From the NCBI GenBank assembly GCA_033239125.1, contig BSWB01000002.1:155730409-155794408 (forward strand): a stretch of DNA of 64,000 bases, given 5' to 3'. The translations under genes were made by a program, and so were the position numbers. This DNA comes from Fagopyrum homotropicum (taxonomy: Eukaryota > Streptophyta > Magnoliopsida > Caryophyllales > Polygonaceae). Shown here piece after piece: positions 1-11,205 of this stretch. The notes below the pieces were generated by a model. The model searched no databases and was not told where the DNA came from. It worked only from the letters and a program-made list of their open reading frames with translations. The first letter of the stretch is position 1. Each line of letters begins with the position of its first letter.

Positions 1-70
<70 letters not shown>
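1..70. repeat. (AT)n microsatellite in LTR
   Basis: A pure AT dinucleotide run from the window edge to position 70. The matching run in the 3' LTR is at 7088-7174, so the repeat is part of the LTR. Confidence 0.98.
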
Positions 71-72
<2 letters not shown>

Positions 73-2082
73 TTGTATTTTATTACCCGGGTTTAAATTA
101 TTACATAATATCGTAAATAAATTTACGAGAATGGTTTTAATATCGCAATGTATATGTTTATGAATTTATATATTTTACATTTTCATATTTATTTATTTAT
201 TTATTTTACGGAAAAGTTCGGTAAGTGTTCCGACCCGGAACTTCCGTTCCGATCAGGTTTCGATCGAGTTTATTTCTTTTCGTTATTTTTCTATTCATTT
301 TCATTTCTTTTTTTTTTGGCTGATGAGTACCCGACTCTTTTCTCTCTTCCCGACCCCTCACCACTTCCGACCCCTCGCTACTGATGTTGCCGCCTCTGCC
401 CTGCAACCTCCTACCTGGCCCCTCGTTACCTTCTTTTCTTCCCTACCTGAACAGGCAAGCAAGGACCCCTCTGCATTTTGCTTTTCCTCCTTCCTGCGAG
501 CACTCTCGAACCTCCCTCATCTGTTTCTGTTGAGCCTCGTCGGGATCCCCTTGCTTACCTCGCTTGCCGGAGAATGACAGGCGCCGTTGTCGAAGCCTTG
601 CCTCGCCGTCCTCTACTCTCCACCAGAGCAACCGGAAGCACCACCCCTTCCCTAAGCCCTGTCACTGTGTCTCCTCACCCTATCCCTCTACCCTCTGCTC
701 ACTTTTCTTCTCCCTCATCTCTCCTGCAACTCCTGTTCTCTCCCGAAACCTTTACCTCTGCTGTTCATCTCTCCCTTGAAGGGACGACCTCCCTCATCTG
801 CCTCTGCATTACCACCGCCATGAGCCCGTCTCCACCCACGATGGGCCACCAGATGCGACGGAGATTCTCGCCTCGCCATCAGGAGCCGGCAACCACACCT
901 CCGAGAAACGCCAGGGAGAAGCGCTAGGGAGAAGCGCCTGTCGCCGTCGGGAAGTGCCCAGCCTCACCCCCTGGAAGTTCTCTTGCAGCCGCCTGCCGGA
1001 GCACATGAAGCGCGCCGCCCCTGTCTTCCTCCTTCGTAGCGTAACTGTTGCTTCAGATGGTGAAAAGGAAACCCTTTTCAATATTTACAACGACCCCCCT
1101 TCTTTTATGGTTAATTACAATTTGTACCCATACCTTTTTATAACTGCAGTTTTGAACTCATGTTTCTGGTTTATTGCAAATATACCCCTGCAGAATTAAT
1201 TGTGGAAAAATGGCCAAGTTTCATGAATATGTATTTTACAGTTTATGGCCCAAATTTCTAAAATTGTATAAATTCCCGGAAAATGCTTTTACGAGTTTTA
1301 AACTTGGTTTTAAAAGTGAGTTTCATTAGAACACTTTATGCGCTAAATATTCCTTTCAAATTTTGCGTTTAGCTAAATTTGTTTAGCTTATGTTTTAGGT
1401 CCGGAAGCGCCCCGATAAAAGGCCTAACGAGTCCAAGTTCGACATCCGTCTTTTGACGTCGTGTGAGTACCTTCTTCCTCGATCTAGTATTGTTTAGTGT
1501 TAGTATCATGCTAGGTTGGATCTAGCATAACTTAGAGTAAATACCAAGTAGTGGTTATGGACATTAGGTGAGTTTTGCGGATTGTGAAATGTTGTAAGGC
1601 TTGAGGAGTTGATATTATCTTGTGAGGTTGTTTATGGCTTTAAGTTGTATGTTCATCTTGTGAGAATTTAGGGGTTGAGGTTGAATGATTGTTGAGGTTG
1701 AGATTGTAAGTTTATAGTTGTGAGCTTAGGGTTGTTGAGATTATGGGCTAGGATATGCGTATCCTAGCATAGTGTTGTTAGCATTGCGATCGTGGGGGCT
1801 AGGCATGTTATCGTAGTGGTGTTGTGAGTTATGATCTTGCGAGATCCGAGGGTTTAGAAGTCTTATGGCTTCTAGCTTCTTTTGAGTGTGATGTGAGCAT
1901 GAGGGATTCTAGGATGCGGTCCTAGAATTGAGAGTCAAATGGTCTTGCGTAGATCATTTGTATAGAAGTGTAAGACTTCTATTGTGAGTGGGTTGTTGTT
2001 GATATAGTTATCTTCTTGTGAGCAGGTTATGGGCTCCTTCCCTAAGGAAGCGAGAGTGTTGTGAGTTGAGTGTGGTGACGAG

Positions 2083-2543
2083 GTAAGTCTCCGGACTTAC
2101 TTAGCTCGTATTCTATGTATTAGATTCGATGCGTGTTTGGTGGTGTGTGTTTTATCGCTTTCATTATAACTTATAAAACCGGAATTAGGATTACCGACCT
2201 TTATATATTATTTGGCCCAAGTGTATGATAACGGGCGGTGACAACTTGTCTAGCTCTTGCGTAGAGTTAGGAGGTTCTTGGCGACTAGCCCGTGTGGTTA
2301 GACGGTCGGAGGCATCCACCGTTCCATGCGGTAAGTGGGGACCGAGGCGAGTTTCGGGAGATTCTCGTGTCACAAAAGAAGTTGAATTAGAACGGGATAC
2401 GACTTAATAATAAAAAGATAATAAACCGGACTTGTGTGATTTGGTGTACATTGTGTGTTATGTTGTTTTACTTGTGTGTGTGCCTTTCACCTTTATTCTA
2501 ATGCTTCGAATATTAGCTAACGGTTTTATACCGATTGTTGTAG
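2083..2543 (+). promoter_or_regulatory. Intron-like module in element A 5' LTR
   Basis: A consensus plant splice donor AG|GTAAGT is embedded in the palindrome GTAAGTCTCCGGACTTAC. About 430 bases later come a branch-point-like TAGCTAAC and the acceptor TTGTAG (ending 2543, with an alternative TTGCAG ending 2555). The same order is found in every gypsy LTR of the window (9196-9661, 17128-18012, 37374-37839 and antisense 15011-14562). Splicing itself is inferred. Confidence 0.5.
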
Positions 2544-2828
2544 ATTGCCTTGCAGGTTAGGATTGCGGCCGAGAGATCCGGAAGAGTGGGCAGCCGGGGT
2601 TCCGTACATTTTAGGAGTGGGTTTTGGTTGGAGTCGGGTTGTGTTTTATTCTGCGTTTATTATGTTAGTATGCCGCGTGTATGGCGTTTTGGTCTTTGGT
2701 GTTGTTTATCGGCTGAAGTCTTTTGTTGTTTTCCTTCGGGTTTCTTATCATTTGCATTAAAAGGAATTTCGGTTTTGCCTTTATTTGTGCCATGTTGAAA
2801 GATCCGGTGAAATTGTTGTCAAGCTAAG

Positions 2829-2856
2829 GGTCGGGACCCATTGTGAGGTCCCAACC
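2829..2856 (+). promoter_or_regulatory. Conserved hairpin near LTR 3' end
   Basis: Arms GGTCGGGACC and GGTCCCAACC around the loop CATTGTGA pair over 10 positions with one mismatch. Equivalents are at 9947-9974, 38113-38140, 14277-14304 (antisense) and a variant at 18344-18380. Function unknown. Confidence 0.7.
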
Positions 2857-2897
2857 CGTAGCGCTCCGAGTCCCACGGATTCGGGGTGTTACAAAAG

Positions 2898-2909
2898 TGG
2901 TATCAGAGC
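2898..2909 (+). other. Primer binding site (initiator Met tRNA)
   Basis: TGGTATCAGAGC is the classic plant retrotransposon primer binding site, complementary to the 3' end of initiator tRNA-Met. It lies four bases after the 5' LTR. Confidence 0.95.
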
Positions 2910-5689
2910 CCTAGGTTGACAACAATGGCACTCACAATCTTCTAAAGGCCGAATAAGGAATAAACAAAACCCCACGGGTTCTGAGTTTTCGTTTTCAAAA
3001 TCACATGCATGAGTCGGGGTAGAATGTACGGACCACCACTCCTTCCGCGGATCTCGGCAGCTTAGTTTATTAGATTTTTATATATATATTTAGATATGTA
3101 GATATGTATAGTATATGTGTATTGTAGTTGCATGATGACTTGATTTATATGTATAGTTATTATATGTGGACTATAGTACATGTTTGGGCCTTGTTTTGTT
3201 GTACTGGATTTCCGGATGTGATATATTAGTAGTAATGTGAACATAGGACTTATATATATAGTTATATATACATACACATATGGTATGGTAGTATTATATT
3301 AATAGTAGTGGACCTTATGTTTAAGATGATAGGAAGCTATCATCGCCATTGGACAAACGCCTTTTTGGGATTATGATAGTATATATACGATGATGAGTAT
3401 GCTCAAGTACCGAGTTGAGCATCATGTTCTGGCGAACACCTTGACAATTCATCGGACTCCTTTTGGGGACGTCAAAGAAATCATTTGAAGGATAAAGAGG
3501 ACATTAGCGGCAAGGACGAACAAATAGAAAGGAACTTTGAGTCAATTTAAGAGAATTCGAGATGGAAGCAATACAAGTAAAGAGAGAAACGTTAAGGTGT
3601 ATAAGTGGTTATGAAGAAACCGTGATTGTACGACGACGAGACCAATTGAGATAACGAACTTAAGTCTTCCAAAAGACGCGTGGACAACTAAATATGCGAA
3701 TCGAGGAGAAGATGGGTATGTTCTAGCAAGGTTATAGGTGGTATACCATTAAGAAGTAAAAGTTTTCCCTAGGTGCTCCTAGGCATGGGAGTCGAGATGA
3801 GAGGCGTGGATGAACCAATCACAAAATATTTAAGATACCGTAAGTTAAGCTTACGAAGTACCAATAAGTGAAGTGTCAACATTACTAGAGTTATGAGAAG
3901 AAGGGCATGGTGGAGATTCAAGTGGAGTTGACTGGTTTTCGTTATAATGATGAGGCTAAGAAACGCCAAGAAGGAGGAAGTGTGTACAAATGATGATCCC
4001 AAGAAGATGAAAGACGAAACGAGGAGCTTTGATCGAGAGACTTAAGACACCAACCAAGAGGAGCGCGAGTGGATGCTAGCTACTGCTATAATATTTGGGA
4101 GGGTGCACTTGAAAGACATCAAGGAAGGATGGTTAAGCCTATGAAAGGGAGTTATATGAAACAACAAGGCAAAGAAGATATAGTTACCTTATAAGAAGAG
4201 GAAGCATGGGATGAAGGAAGAACTAGTGAAGTTTAAGGCGGAGTACCCCGAGAGGGTAGCCTTCTGGAGTGTGGTAGGAGGGTAAGTTGTTGATCTTGGG
4301 AAGGGCTATTAATGAGCTAATACATGTCCACCGAGAATGCATAGGTGTAGTTTGTATACTGGTGACTATAGGTGAGAAGAGTAACCTAGGAGATGGGATC
4401 ATGAAGAGGGGTTACAAGGACGTGGAATATTCGTGGTAGTTGAATGTCGGCAATAAAGAGGTATATCAAGGGAAGTGCAAATGTCTTAATCATGTAGCAA
4501 TTATCGTTCGAGCAAGTGATAGTAACGTACCGTGTGGAGAGTGATTGTAACGAACTGGTGCGACTTTTTTTTTTTTTTTAGGTCATGGGATCGGCATAGG
4601 GGAAACGGCACAGGTAGAGCTGTTAAGGTTTGATAAGAGTTAAGGGGATAGAGGAGCGAGAGGAAGTGAGGATTTTCTACAGTTAATGTACGTAAATGGA
4701 AACACATAAATAAGATGCATAGTATGTTTGTTCTAATGAAATGGATGGTATGTTTTCGCAAGCAAAAGTTGGAGTCAGATATTTCAGACTCACACGGAAG
4801 AGCCTTGATTGCTATGGCGTGAAAGGGAGGACCTAGATTAGGGCAACACTACAAGCTTAGAGTTTATGATGCTAATGCTTGGGAAGTGATGGGTGGATCT
4901 TTCTGTGATTGTGGTTGGAGAGATTGTCCTAGAGTTCTCCACGGAGCATACTAGTACGGTTGTGAAGTTGTTTTTGGAATACCAAGCGATGCATAAGGTG
5001 ATCAACAAGGGAAAGAGAAGACCGGAGTTTTGAAGTTCGATGTCGACATGAGATGTACGAGAAGTATATGAAAGCTTGAGATTAAGAGCCTCCGTTGTTG
5101 GGTTGACGTTACATAAGGAAATGAAGTATAAATTTTTAAGCCTACTTGAAGAAAAGGAGGTATATGGTGGAAGCTTATGTAGAATACGAGAAGTTCCTCC
5201 CATATGTTGGGATGTTAGAGGAAGCAAAGAAAATTGTATCGATTTGTTATAAGGCATGATTGAGTCTTGTAGTTAAGACCTTCGTGACTGGACACATGTG
5301 CGAAGTCAAGAGATGTCATTATCGTCTTTTCTTCGAAGCGAAAAGAGGAATTAAGCTGAATTATTGCTTAACTAAGACTTCAAGAGTCGGAAAAGTAGAG
5401 CAAGTCTCTCGAGATGAAGGATCTATGGAATAAGACGGTGAACATAGTAGCTATAGAAGGAGAAATGAAAGGGTTGAAGGACGTCACTCCAACAAATTAG
5501 GGGGGACCACTTGTCAAGCGTTATGATCAGGCTGTGTCGGTCATTACAAGATGAAATGGGTAGAGAGAGGATGGAACCCGAGATAGAACAGTTTCCAATG
5601 CATCGGAAGGTGGATTTTTCCATTAAGATGATTTGAAGTTCATGTTGGAAGTGTATCTTGGCAGATACTTGGCATGTCCCCCCCCCCCC

Positions 5690-5965
5690 CGCGTCCCGGA
5701 CATTGATTATCATAAGTTGAACAAGATGACAATGAAGAACAAGTATCCCTAACAATGAATGGAAGATCTACTCAATCAGTTGCAAGGGTCAGTAGTCTCT
5801 TCTAAAATTGATTTAAGGTCGGATTGCCACCAATTGAGGATTCGAGACTAAGATCTTGCAAATACGGAATTCCGGACGAACCACGGTCACTACGAGTTGT
5901 AGAGATTCCATATGGGCTTACTAATGCCCCAGATACGACATTTTGGTCTACTCTCGGGATGACAA
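5690..5965 (+). pseudogene. Reverse transcriptase relic of element A
   Basis: Forward-frame pieces match conserved gypsy reverse transcriptase blocks: a degraded CIDYRELNK region near 5700, KNKYP near 5738, LLNQLQGS near 5770, and YGLTNAP near 5910. Stops and frameshifts separate the blocks, and the catalytic YxDD block is not recognisable. The related relic in element C is at 33914-34200. Confidence 0.8.
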
Positions 5966-6479
5966 CCCCCGGAGGATGTGAAAGAAATTGCAAGTTTCTT
6001 AGATGTGCTGAGCATTACCAGGCCGGTGAAGAGAGAAGTTGTATAACACCAATTATGGTATCCTCCGGATGACAACGAAGTATTGAATGGGACGAAGAAT
6101 TGATTATAGATTTGTTGAGAGTTAAGAGAAGATTCATATGTGTAACTATTTACACATTGCCTCGAGGTATGATGGGTTTGACTTGTACGAGTTATTCTTC
6201 AAGACAAAGTCTTGATCGAGCATTGAGGAACGATGTAAAATTAAATAGCATACGTGTCTCGTTAGTGAATCAGTGGGAAGTGAAGTACTTCCTCCATTAT
6301 TGAGGACTTACTTCAAGAATTGAAGAAATCTTAACATTAAAGTTTAGTTTGACTAGAACCAAAGCCAACAATGTAAATTGGAAGTTCAATCTTCTTTGAT
6401 AGAGGAATCAAAGGGAAAATAATGGAGATGTTGCATCGAAACCGAGAAGGAAGTTGAGTTCCGATATATTGACCTTTTT

Positions 6480-6721
6480 GATATCTAGCGCGAGTTGGAG
6501 AAGTGTCTTATAAGTTGGTGTTGCCGCCAAGAGTAGAGGGTGTTCACCCGGTGTTTCACGTGTATCAGTCAACGGAGTACATACATGACTCGGGACGAAT
6601 GGTCACTCATGACAATCTAGTGGCAGACAAGGATCCGATGAGGCTAACTGAAAGACGGAGGACAATATCTTTGAGTGAGTTTTACGCTAAGCTAGTAGCA
6701 TTGATAGAATCGACGGGTTAG
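6480..6721 (+). pseudogene. Integrase C-terminal relic of element A
   Basis: The frame reads VSYKLVLPPRVEGVHPVFHV, the end of the integrase C-terminal domain of Ty3-gypsy elements (compare LALPPTMDGVHPVFHVSQL in element B near 12480-12530). It remains open to a stop at 6719-6721 but has no open upstream integrase core. Confidence 0.85.
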
Positions 6722-6940
6722 ACCCAGTTCTTCCCTTAAGTGAGTTGTGTATATATATGTGATGCTATATTTGGTTTTGTGCCCTTTGTAGGAATGTGTT
6801 TTATGACCGGCTATATATATTGCGTTGGTGGTGTGAGCAGTTTGTGTATATAGATTAGAAGGTCTAGCCTTCTTTGTTTGAGAGTTTATACCTCGGTCTT
6901 AGGGACCGAGAAGTTCGGCGTGTGGCAAGTTTCGAGACGA

Positions 6941-6963
6941 AACTTGTTTTTAGGGGTATCTGA
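6941..6963 (+). other. Polypurine tract region of element A
   Basis: A purine-containing TTTTTAGGGGTATCTGA immediately precedes the 3' LTR start TGTAAC. The upstream GTTTCGAGACGAAAC palindrome is shared with element C and, in variant form, element B. Plus-strand priming here is inferred from position. Confidence 0.6.
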
Positions 6964-7083
6964 TGTAACGCCCAAAATTTTGGCGCGATTGTGTCCTATA
7001 TTTTTTCCCGTTTTTATCGCTATTTTTTAAATAACTTAAATAGTTTTACGAGTATGTTTACGTCGAAAATTAAATTCTACAAG

Positions 7084-7087
<4 letters not shown>

Positions 7088-7174
<87 letters not shown>
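7088..7174. repeat. (TA)n microsatellite in LTR
   Basis: An uninterrupted TA dinucleotide run of about 87 bp at the same LTR position as 1-70. Confidence 0.98.
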
Positions 7175-7176
<2 letters not shown>

Positions 7177-9195
7177 TTGTATTTTATTACCCGGGTTTAA
7201 ATTATTACATAATATCGTAATAAATTTACGAGAATGGTTTTAATATCGCAATGTATATGTTTATGAATTTATATATTTTACATTTTCATATTTATTTATT
7301 TATTTATTTATTTATTTTACGGAAAAGTTCGGTAAGTGTTCCGACCCGGAACTTCCGTTCCGATCAGGTTTCGATCGAGTTTATTTCTTTTCGTTATTTT
7401 TCTATTCATTTTCATTTCTTTTTTTTTTGGCTGATGAGTACCCGACACTTTTCTCTCTTCCCGACCCCTCACCACTTCCGACCCCTCGCTACTGATGTTG
7501 CCGCCTCTGCCCTGCAGCCTCCTACCTGGCCCCTCGTTACCTTCTTTTCTTCCCTACCTGAATAGGCAAGCAAGGACCCCTCTGCATTTTGCTTTTCCTC
7601 CTTCCTGCGAGCACTCTCGAACCTCCCTCATCTGTTTCTGTTGAGCCTCGTCGGGATCCCCTTGCTTACCTCGCTTGCCGGAGAATGACAGGCGCCGTTG
7701 TCGAAGCCTTGCCTCGCCGTCCTCTACTCTCCACCAGAGCAACCGGAAGCACCACCCCTTCCCTAAGCCCTGTCACTGTGTCTCCTCACCCTATCCCTCT
7801 ACCCTCTGCTCACTTTTCTTCTCCCTCATCTCTCCTGCAACTCCTGTTCTCTCCCGAAACCTTTACCTCTGCTGTTCATCTCTCCCTTGAAGGGACGACC
7901 TCCCTCATCTGCCTCTGCATTACCACCGCCATGAGCCCGTCTCCACCCACGATGGGCCACCAGATGCGACAGAGATTCTCGCCTCGCCATCAGGAGCCGG
8001 CAACCACACCTCCGAGAAACGCCAGGGAGAAGCGCTAGGGAGAAGCGCCTGTCGCCGTCGGGAAGTGCCCAGCCTCACCCCCTGGAAGTTCTCTTGCAGC
8101 CGCCTGCTGGAGCACATGAAGCGCGCCGCCCCTGTCTTCCTCCTTCGTAGCGTAACTGTTGCTTCAGATGGTGAAAAGGAAACCCTTTTCAATATTTACA
8201 ACGACCCCCCTTCTTTTATGGTTAATTACAATTTGTACCCATACCTTTTTATAACTGTAGTTTTGAACTCATGTTTCTGGTTTATTGCAAATATACCCCT
8301 GTAGAATTAATTGTGGAAAAATGGCCAAGTTTCATGAATATGTATTTTACAGTTTATGGCCCAAATTTCTAAAATTGTATAAATTCCCGGAAAATGCTTT
8401 TACGAGTTTTAAACTTGGTTTTAAAAGTGAGTTTCATTAGAACATTTTATGCGCTAAATATTCCTTTCAAATTTAGCGTTTAGCTAAATTTGCTTAGCTT
8501 ATGTTTTAGGTCCGGAAGCGCCCCGATAAAAGGCCTAACGAGTCCAAGTTCGACATCCGTCTTTTGACGTCGTGTGAGTACATTCTTCCTCGATCTAGTA
8601 TTGTTTAGTGTTAGTATCATGCTAGGTTGGATCTAGCATAACTTAGAGTAAATACCAATTGTAGTGGTTATGGACATTAGGTGAGTTTTGCGGATTGTGA
8701 AATGTTGTAAGGCTTGAGGAGTTGATATTATCTTGTGAGGTTGTTTATGGCTTTAAGTTGTATGTTCATCTTGTGAGAATTTATGGGTTGAGGTTGAATG
8801 ATTGTTGAGGTTGAGATTGTAAGTTTATAGTTGTGAGCTTAGGGTTGTTGAGATTATGGGCTAGGATATGCGTATCCTAGCATAGTGTTGTTAGCATTGC
8901 GATCGTGGTGGCTAGGCATGTTATCGTAGTGGTGTTGTGAGTTATGATCTTGCGAGATCCGAGGGTTTAGAAGTCTTATGGCTTCTAGCTTCTTTTGAGT
9001 GTGATGTGAGCATGAGGGATTCTAGGATGCGGTCCTAGAATTGAGAGTCAAATGGTCTTGCGTAGATCATTTGTATAGAAGTGTAAGACTTCTATTGTGA
9101 GTGGGTTGTTGTTGATATAGTTATCTTCTTGTGAGCAGGTTATGGGCTCCTTCCCTAAGGAAGCGAGAGTGTTGTGAGTTGAGTGTGGTGACGAG

Positions 9196-9661
9196 GTAAG
9201 TCTCCGGACTTACTTAGCTCGTATTCTATGTATTAGATTCGATGCGTGTTTGGTGGTGTGTGTTTTATCGCTTTCATTATAACTTATAAAACCGGAATTA
9301 GGATTACCGACCTTTATATATTATTTGCCCCAAGTGTATGATAACGGGCGGTGACAACTTGTCTAGCTCTTACGTAGAGTTAGGAGGTTCTTGGCGACTA
9401 GCCCGTGTGGTTAGACGGTCGGAGGCATCCACCGTTCCATGCGGTAAGTGGGGACCGAGGCGAGTTTCGGGAGATTCTCGTGTCACAAAAGAAGTTGAAT
9501 TAGAACGGGATACGACTTAATAATAAAAAGATAATAAACCGGACTTGTGTGATTTGAATTGGTGTACATTGTGTGTTATGTTGTTTTACTTGTGTGTGTG
9601 CCTTTCACCTTGATTCTAATGCTTCGAATATTAGCTAACGGTTTTATACCGATTGTTGTAG
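9196..9661 (+). promoter_or_regulatory. Intron-like module in element A 3' LTR
   Basis: Donor GAG|GTAAGT, branch-like TAGCTAAC and acceptor TTGTAG are preserved as in the 5' LTR copy. An alternative acceptor TTGCAG ends at 9673. Confidence 0.5.
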
Positions 9662-10011
9662 ATTGCCTTGCAGGTTAGGATTGCGGCCGAGAGATCCGGA
9701 AGAGTGGGCAGCCGGGGTTCCGTACATTTTAGGAGTGGGTTTTGGTTGGAGTCGGGTTGTGTTTTATTCTGCGTTTATTATGTTAGTATGCCGCATGTAT
9801 GGCGTTTTGGTCTTTGGTGTTGTTTATCGGCTGAAGTCTTTTGTTGTTTTCCTTCGGGTTTCTTATCATTTGCATTAAAAGGAATTTCGGTTTTGCCTTT
9901 ATTTGTGCCATGTTGAAAGATCCGGTGAAATTGTTGTCAAGCTAAGGGTCGGGACCCATTGTGAGGTCCCAACCCGTAGCGCTCCGAGTCCCACGGATTC
10001 GGGGTGTTACA

Positions 10012-10369
10012 AGCTACAAGGCCCGCTAGTGATGATCTCTGCGATGAAAGCAAGTAAGCTGGTAAGGAAAGGATGTGAAGCATATTTATGTTATGCTTTG
10101 GAGAAAGAAGGAAAGATTCAATTGAAATACATTCCAGTTGCACGCGAGTTTAAGGATGTTTTTCAAGATGAATTACCTGGATTGCCACCTACTAGGCAAG
10201 TCGACTTTAGAATCGATCTAGAGCCTGGAACTAGACCAATTTCTAAAGCTCCGTACAGAATGGCACATGTGGAAATGCTTGAGTTGAAGAAGCAATTGGA
10301 AAAAATTGGCAAATAAAGGATTTATTCGGCCAAGTGTATCACCATGGGGAGCGCCAGTATTGTTCGTGA
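10012..10369 (+). pseudogene. Pol fragment: protease-RT linker and RT start, frameshifted
   Basis: The frame encodes the region before RT: a VAREFKDVFQDELPGLPP block and APYRM near 10250-10262. The first frame stops at about 10316. The continuing fingers block GFIRPSVSPWGAPVLFVKK is read in another frame, and a second shift in an A-run near 10373 leads to the main RT frame. At least two frameshifts therefore lie within about 80 bp. The upstream part was separated by the insertion of element A. Confidence 0.88.
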
Positions 10370-10375
10370 AGAAAA

Positions 10376-10942
10376 ATGGATGGTACAATGAGGTTATGTA
10401 TCGACTATAGAGAACTGAATAAGATGATGATTAAGAACAAGTATCCACTGCCACGAATTGATGATTTGTTAGATCAATTGCAAGGATCAAATGTGTTCTC
10501 CAAGATAAACCTACGGTCAGGCTATCACAAGTTGAAGATTCAAGAAGATGACATCCATAAGACAACATTCACGACTCGATATGGACACTACGAGTTCGTG
10601 CTTATGCCAATTGGGTTAACCAACGCACCTGCTGCGTTTATGGAATTGATGAATCGGATTTTCATTGGATACCTGGACAAGTTTGTTGTGGTCTTTATAG
10701 ATGATATATTAGTTTATTCACGAAGTAGTGAAGAACATGCAGAGCATTTGGAAGTAGTTCTCCAAGTATTGAGGAAAGAAAAGCTTTACGCTAAGTTGTT
10801 CAGCTGTGATTTCTGGATGAAAGAAGTAACATTCTTGGGACACATGATTACTGCAGATGGAGTCAAAGTTGACCCATCCAAGATCGAAACCGTGCTAGCA
10901 TGGGAACCCCCAAGAACGTCAGAGAGATACATAGTTTCCTAG
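10376..10942 (+). pseudogene. Reverse transcriptase domain of element B
   Basis: A 188-codon open stretch spans the RT core: CIDYRELNK near the start, YPLPRIDDLLDQL, INLRSGYHKL with its catalytic-region Asp/Asn position changed from the usual DLRSGYHQL, then LMPIGLTNAPAAFMELMNR and the catalytic FIDDILVYS. The DD pair of the YxDD box is present. The frame is lost near 10930, where RT connects to RNase H. It is the best preserved part of element B, but neither end is in frame with its neighbours. Confidence 0.92.
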
Positions 10943-11205
10943 AATTAGCGGGATACTATAGACGTTTTGTAAAAGGGTTTTCCATCATAGAAAGACCTAT
11001 GACCAACCTATTTCAGAAGAAGGCAAAGTTTGTATGGACTAACAAGTGTCAAGCAAGCTTTGAAGAGATAAAGAAGAGGTTGACTACTGCACCTGTGTTA
11101 GCTCAGCCGAATGGAGCACTAGAGTTCATTGTTTACAGTGATGCATCTAAAATGGACTTGGGATGCGTTCTGATGCAGAATGACAATGATATCATATGCA
11201 TCTAG
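10900..11205 (+). pseudogene. RT thumb and RNase H start of element B
   Basis: This overlaps the previous frame by a +/-1 shift and continues pol with NVREIHSFLELAGYYRRFVK, then an RNase H-like segment including FIVYSDASKMDLGCVLMQ, which carries the first RNase H Asp. It ends at a stop near 11203, before the remaining RNase H motifs. Confidence 0.88.

Larger units (their letters stand above)
1..2893 (+). mobile_element. Element A, 5' LTR (left end outside window)
   Basis: This stretch is about 99% identical by eye to 7106-10011, so it is one of a pair of direct LTRs. It ends in GTTACA, which mirrors the TGTAAC that starts the partner copy. A tRNA primer binding site follows four bases later. 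It contains an AT microsatellite, a pyrimidine-rich island (about 330-1080), an intron-like module (2083-2543) and a hairpin near the 3' end (2829-2856). The first bases lie outside the window. Confidence 0.92.
2894..6963 (+). mobile_element. Element A interior, decayed gag-pol
   Basis: The 4.1 kb between the LTRs holds no open gag or pol. Short in-frame relics remain of reverse transcriptase (about 5690-5960) and the integrase C-terminus (6480-6721), in the order expected for Ty3-gypsy. About 3.1 kb (3770-6963) is colinear with the interior of element C (32084-35198). The element could only have moved with enzymes supplied in trans. Confidence 0.85.
6964..10011 (+). mobile_element. Element A, 3' LTR (full length, 3048 bp)
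   Basis: It starts TGTAAC and ends GTTACA, a perfect 6-bp inverted terminal repeat. About 17 substitutions and a few small indels separate it from the 5' LTR over about 2.8 kb, suggesting a recent insertion. Pol sequence of element B begins at the next base, so A is inserted into B. The left flank needed to test a 5-bp target duplication is outside the window. Confidence 0.93.

Noticed and set aside
478..927. Open frame of 149 codons (also 7589-8038) and similar frames at 35500-36496 and 16240-16690
   Set aside because: They lie in the pyrimidine-rich LTR islands, the predicted proteins are Pro/Ser/Leu-rich low-complexity, they overlap in several frames, and frames are not shared between A and C.
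5679..5690. Run of cytosines
   Set aside because: A simple homopolymer in a decayed retroelement. No structure or function can be supported.
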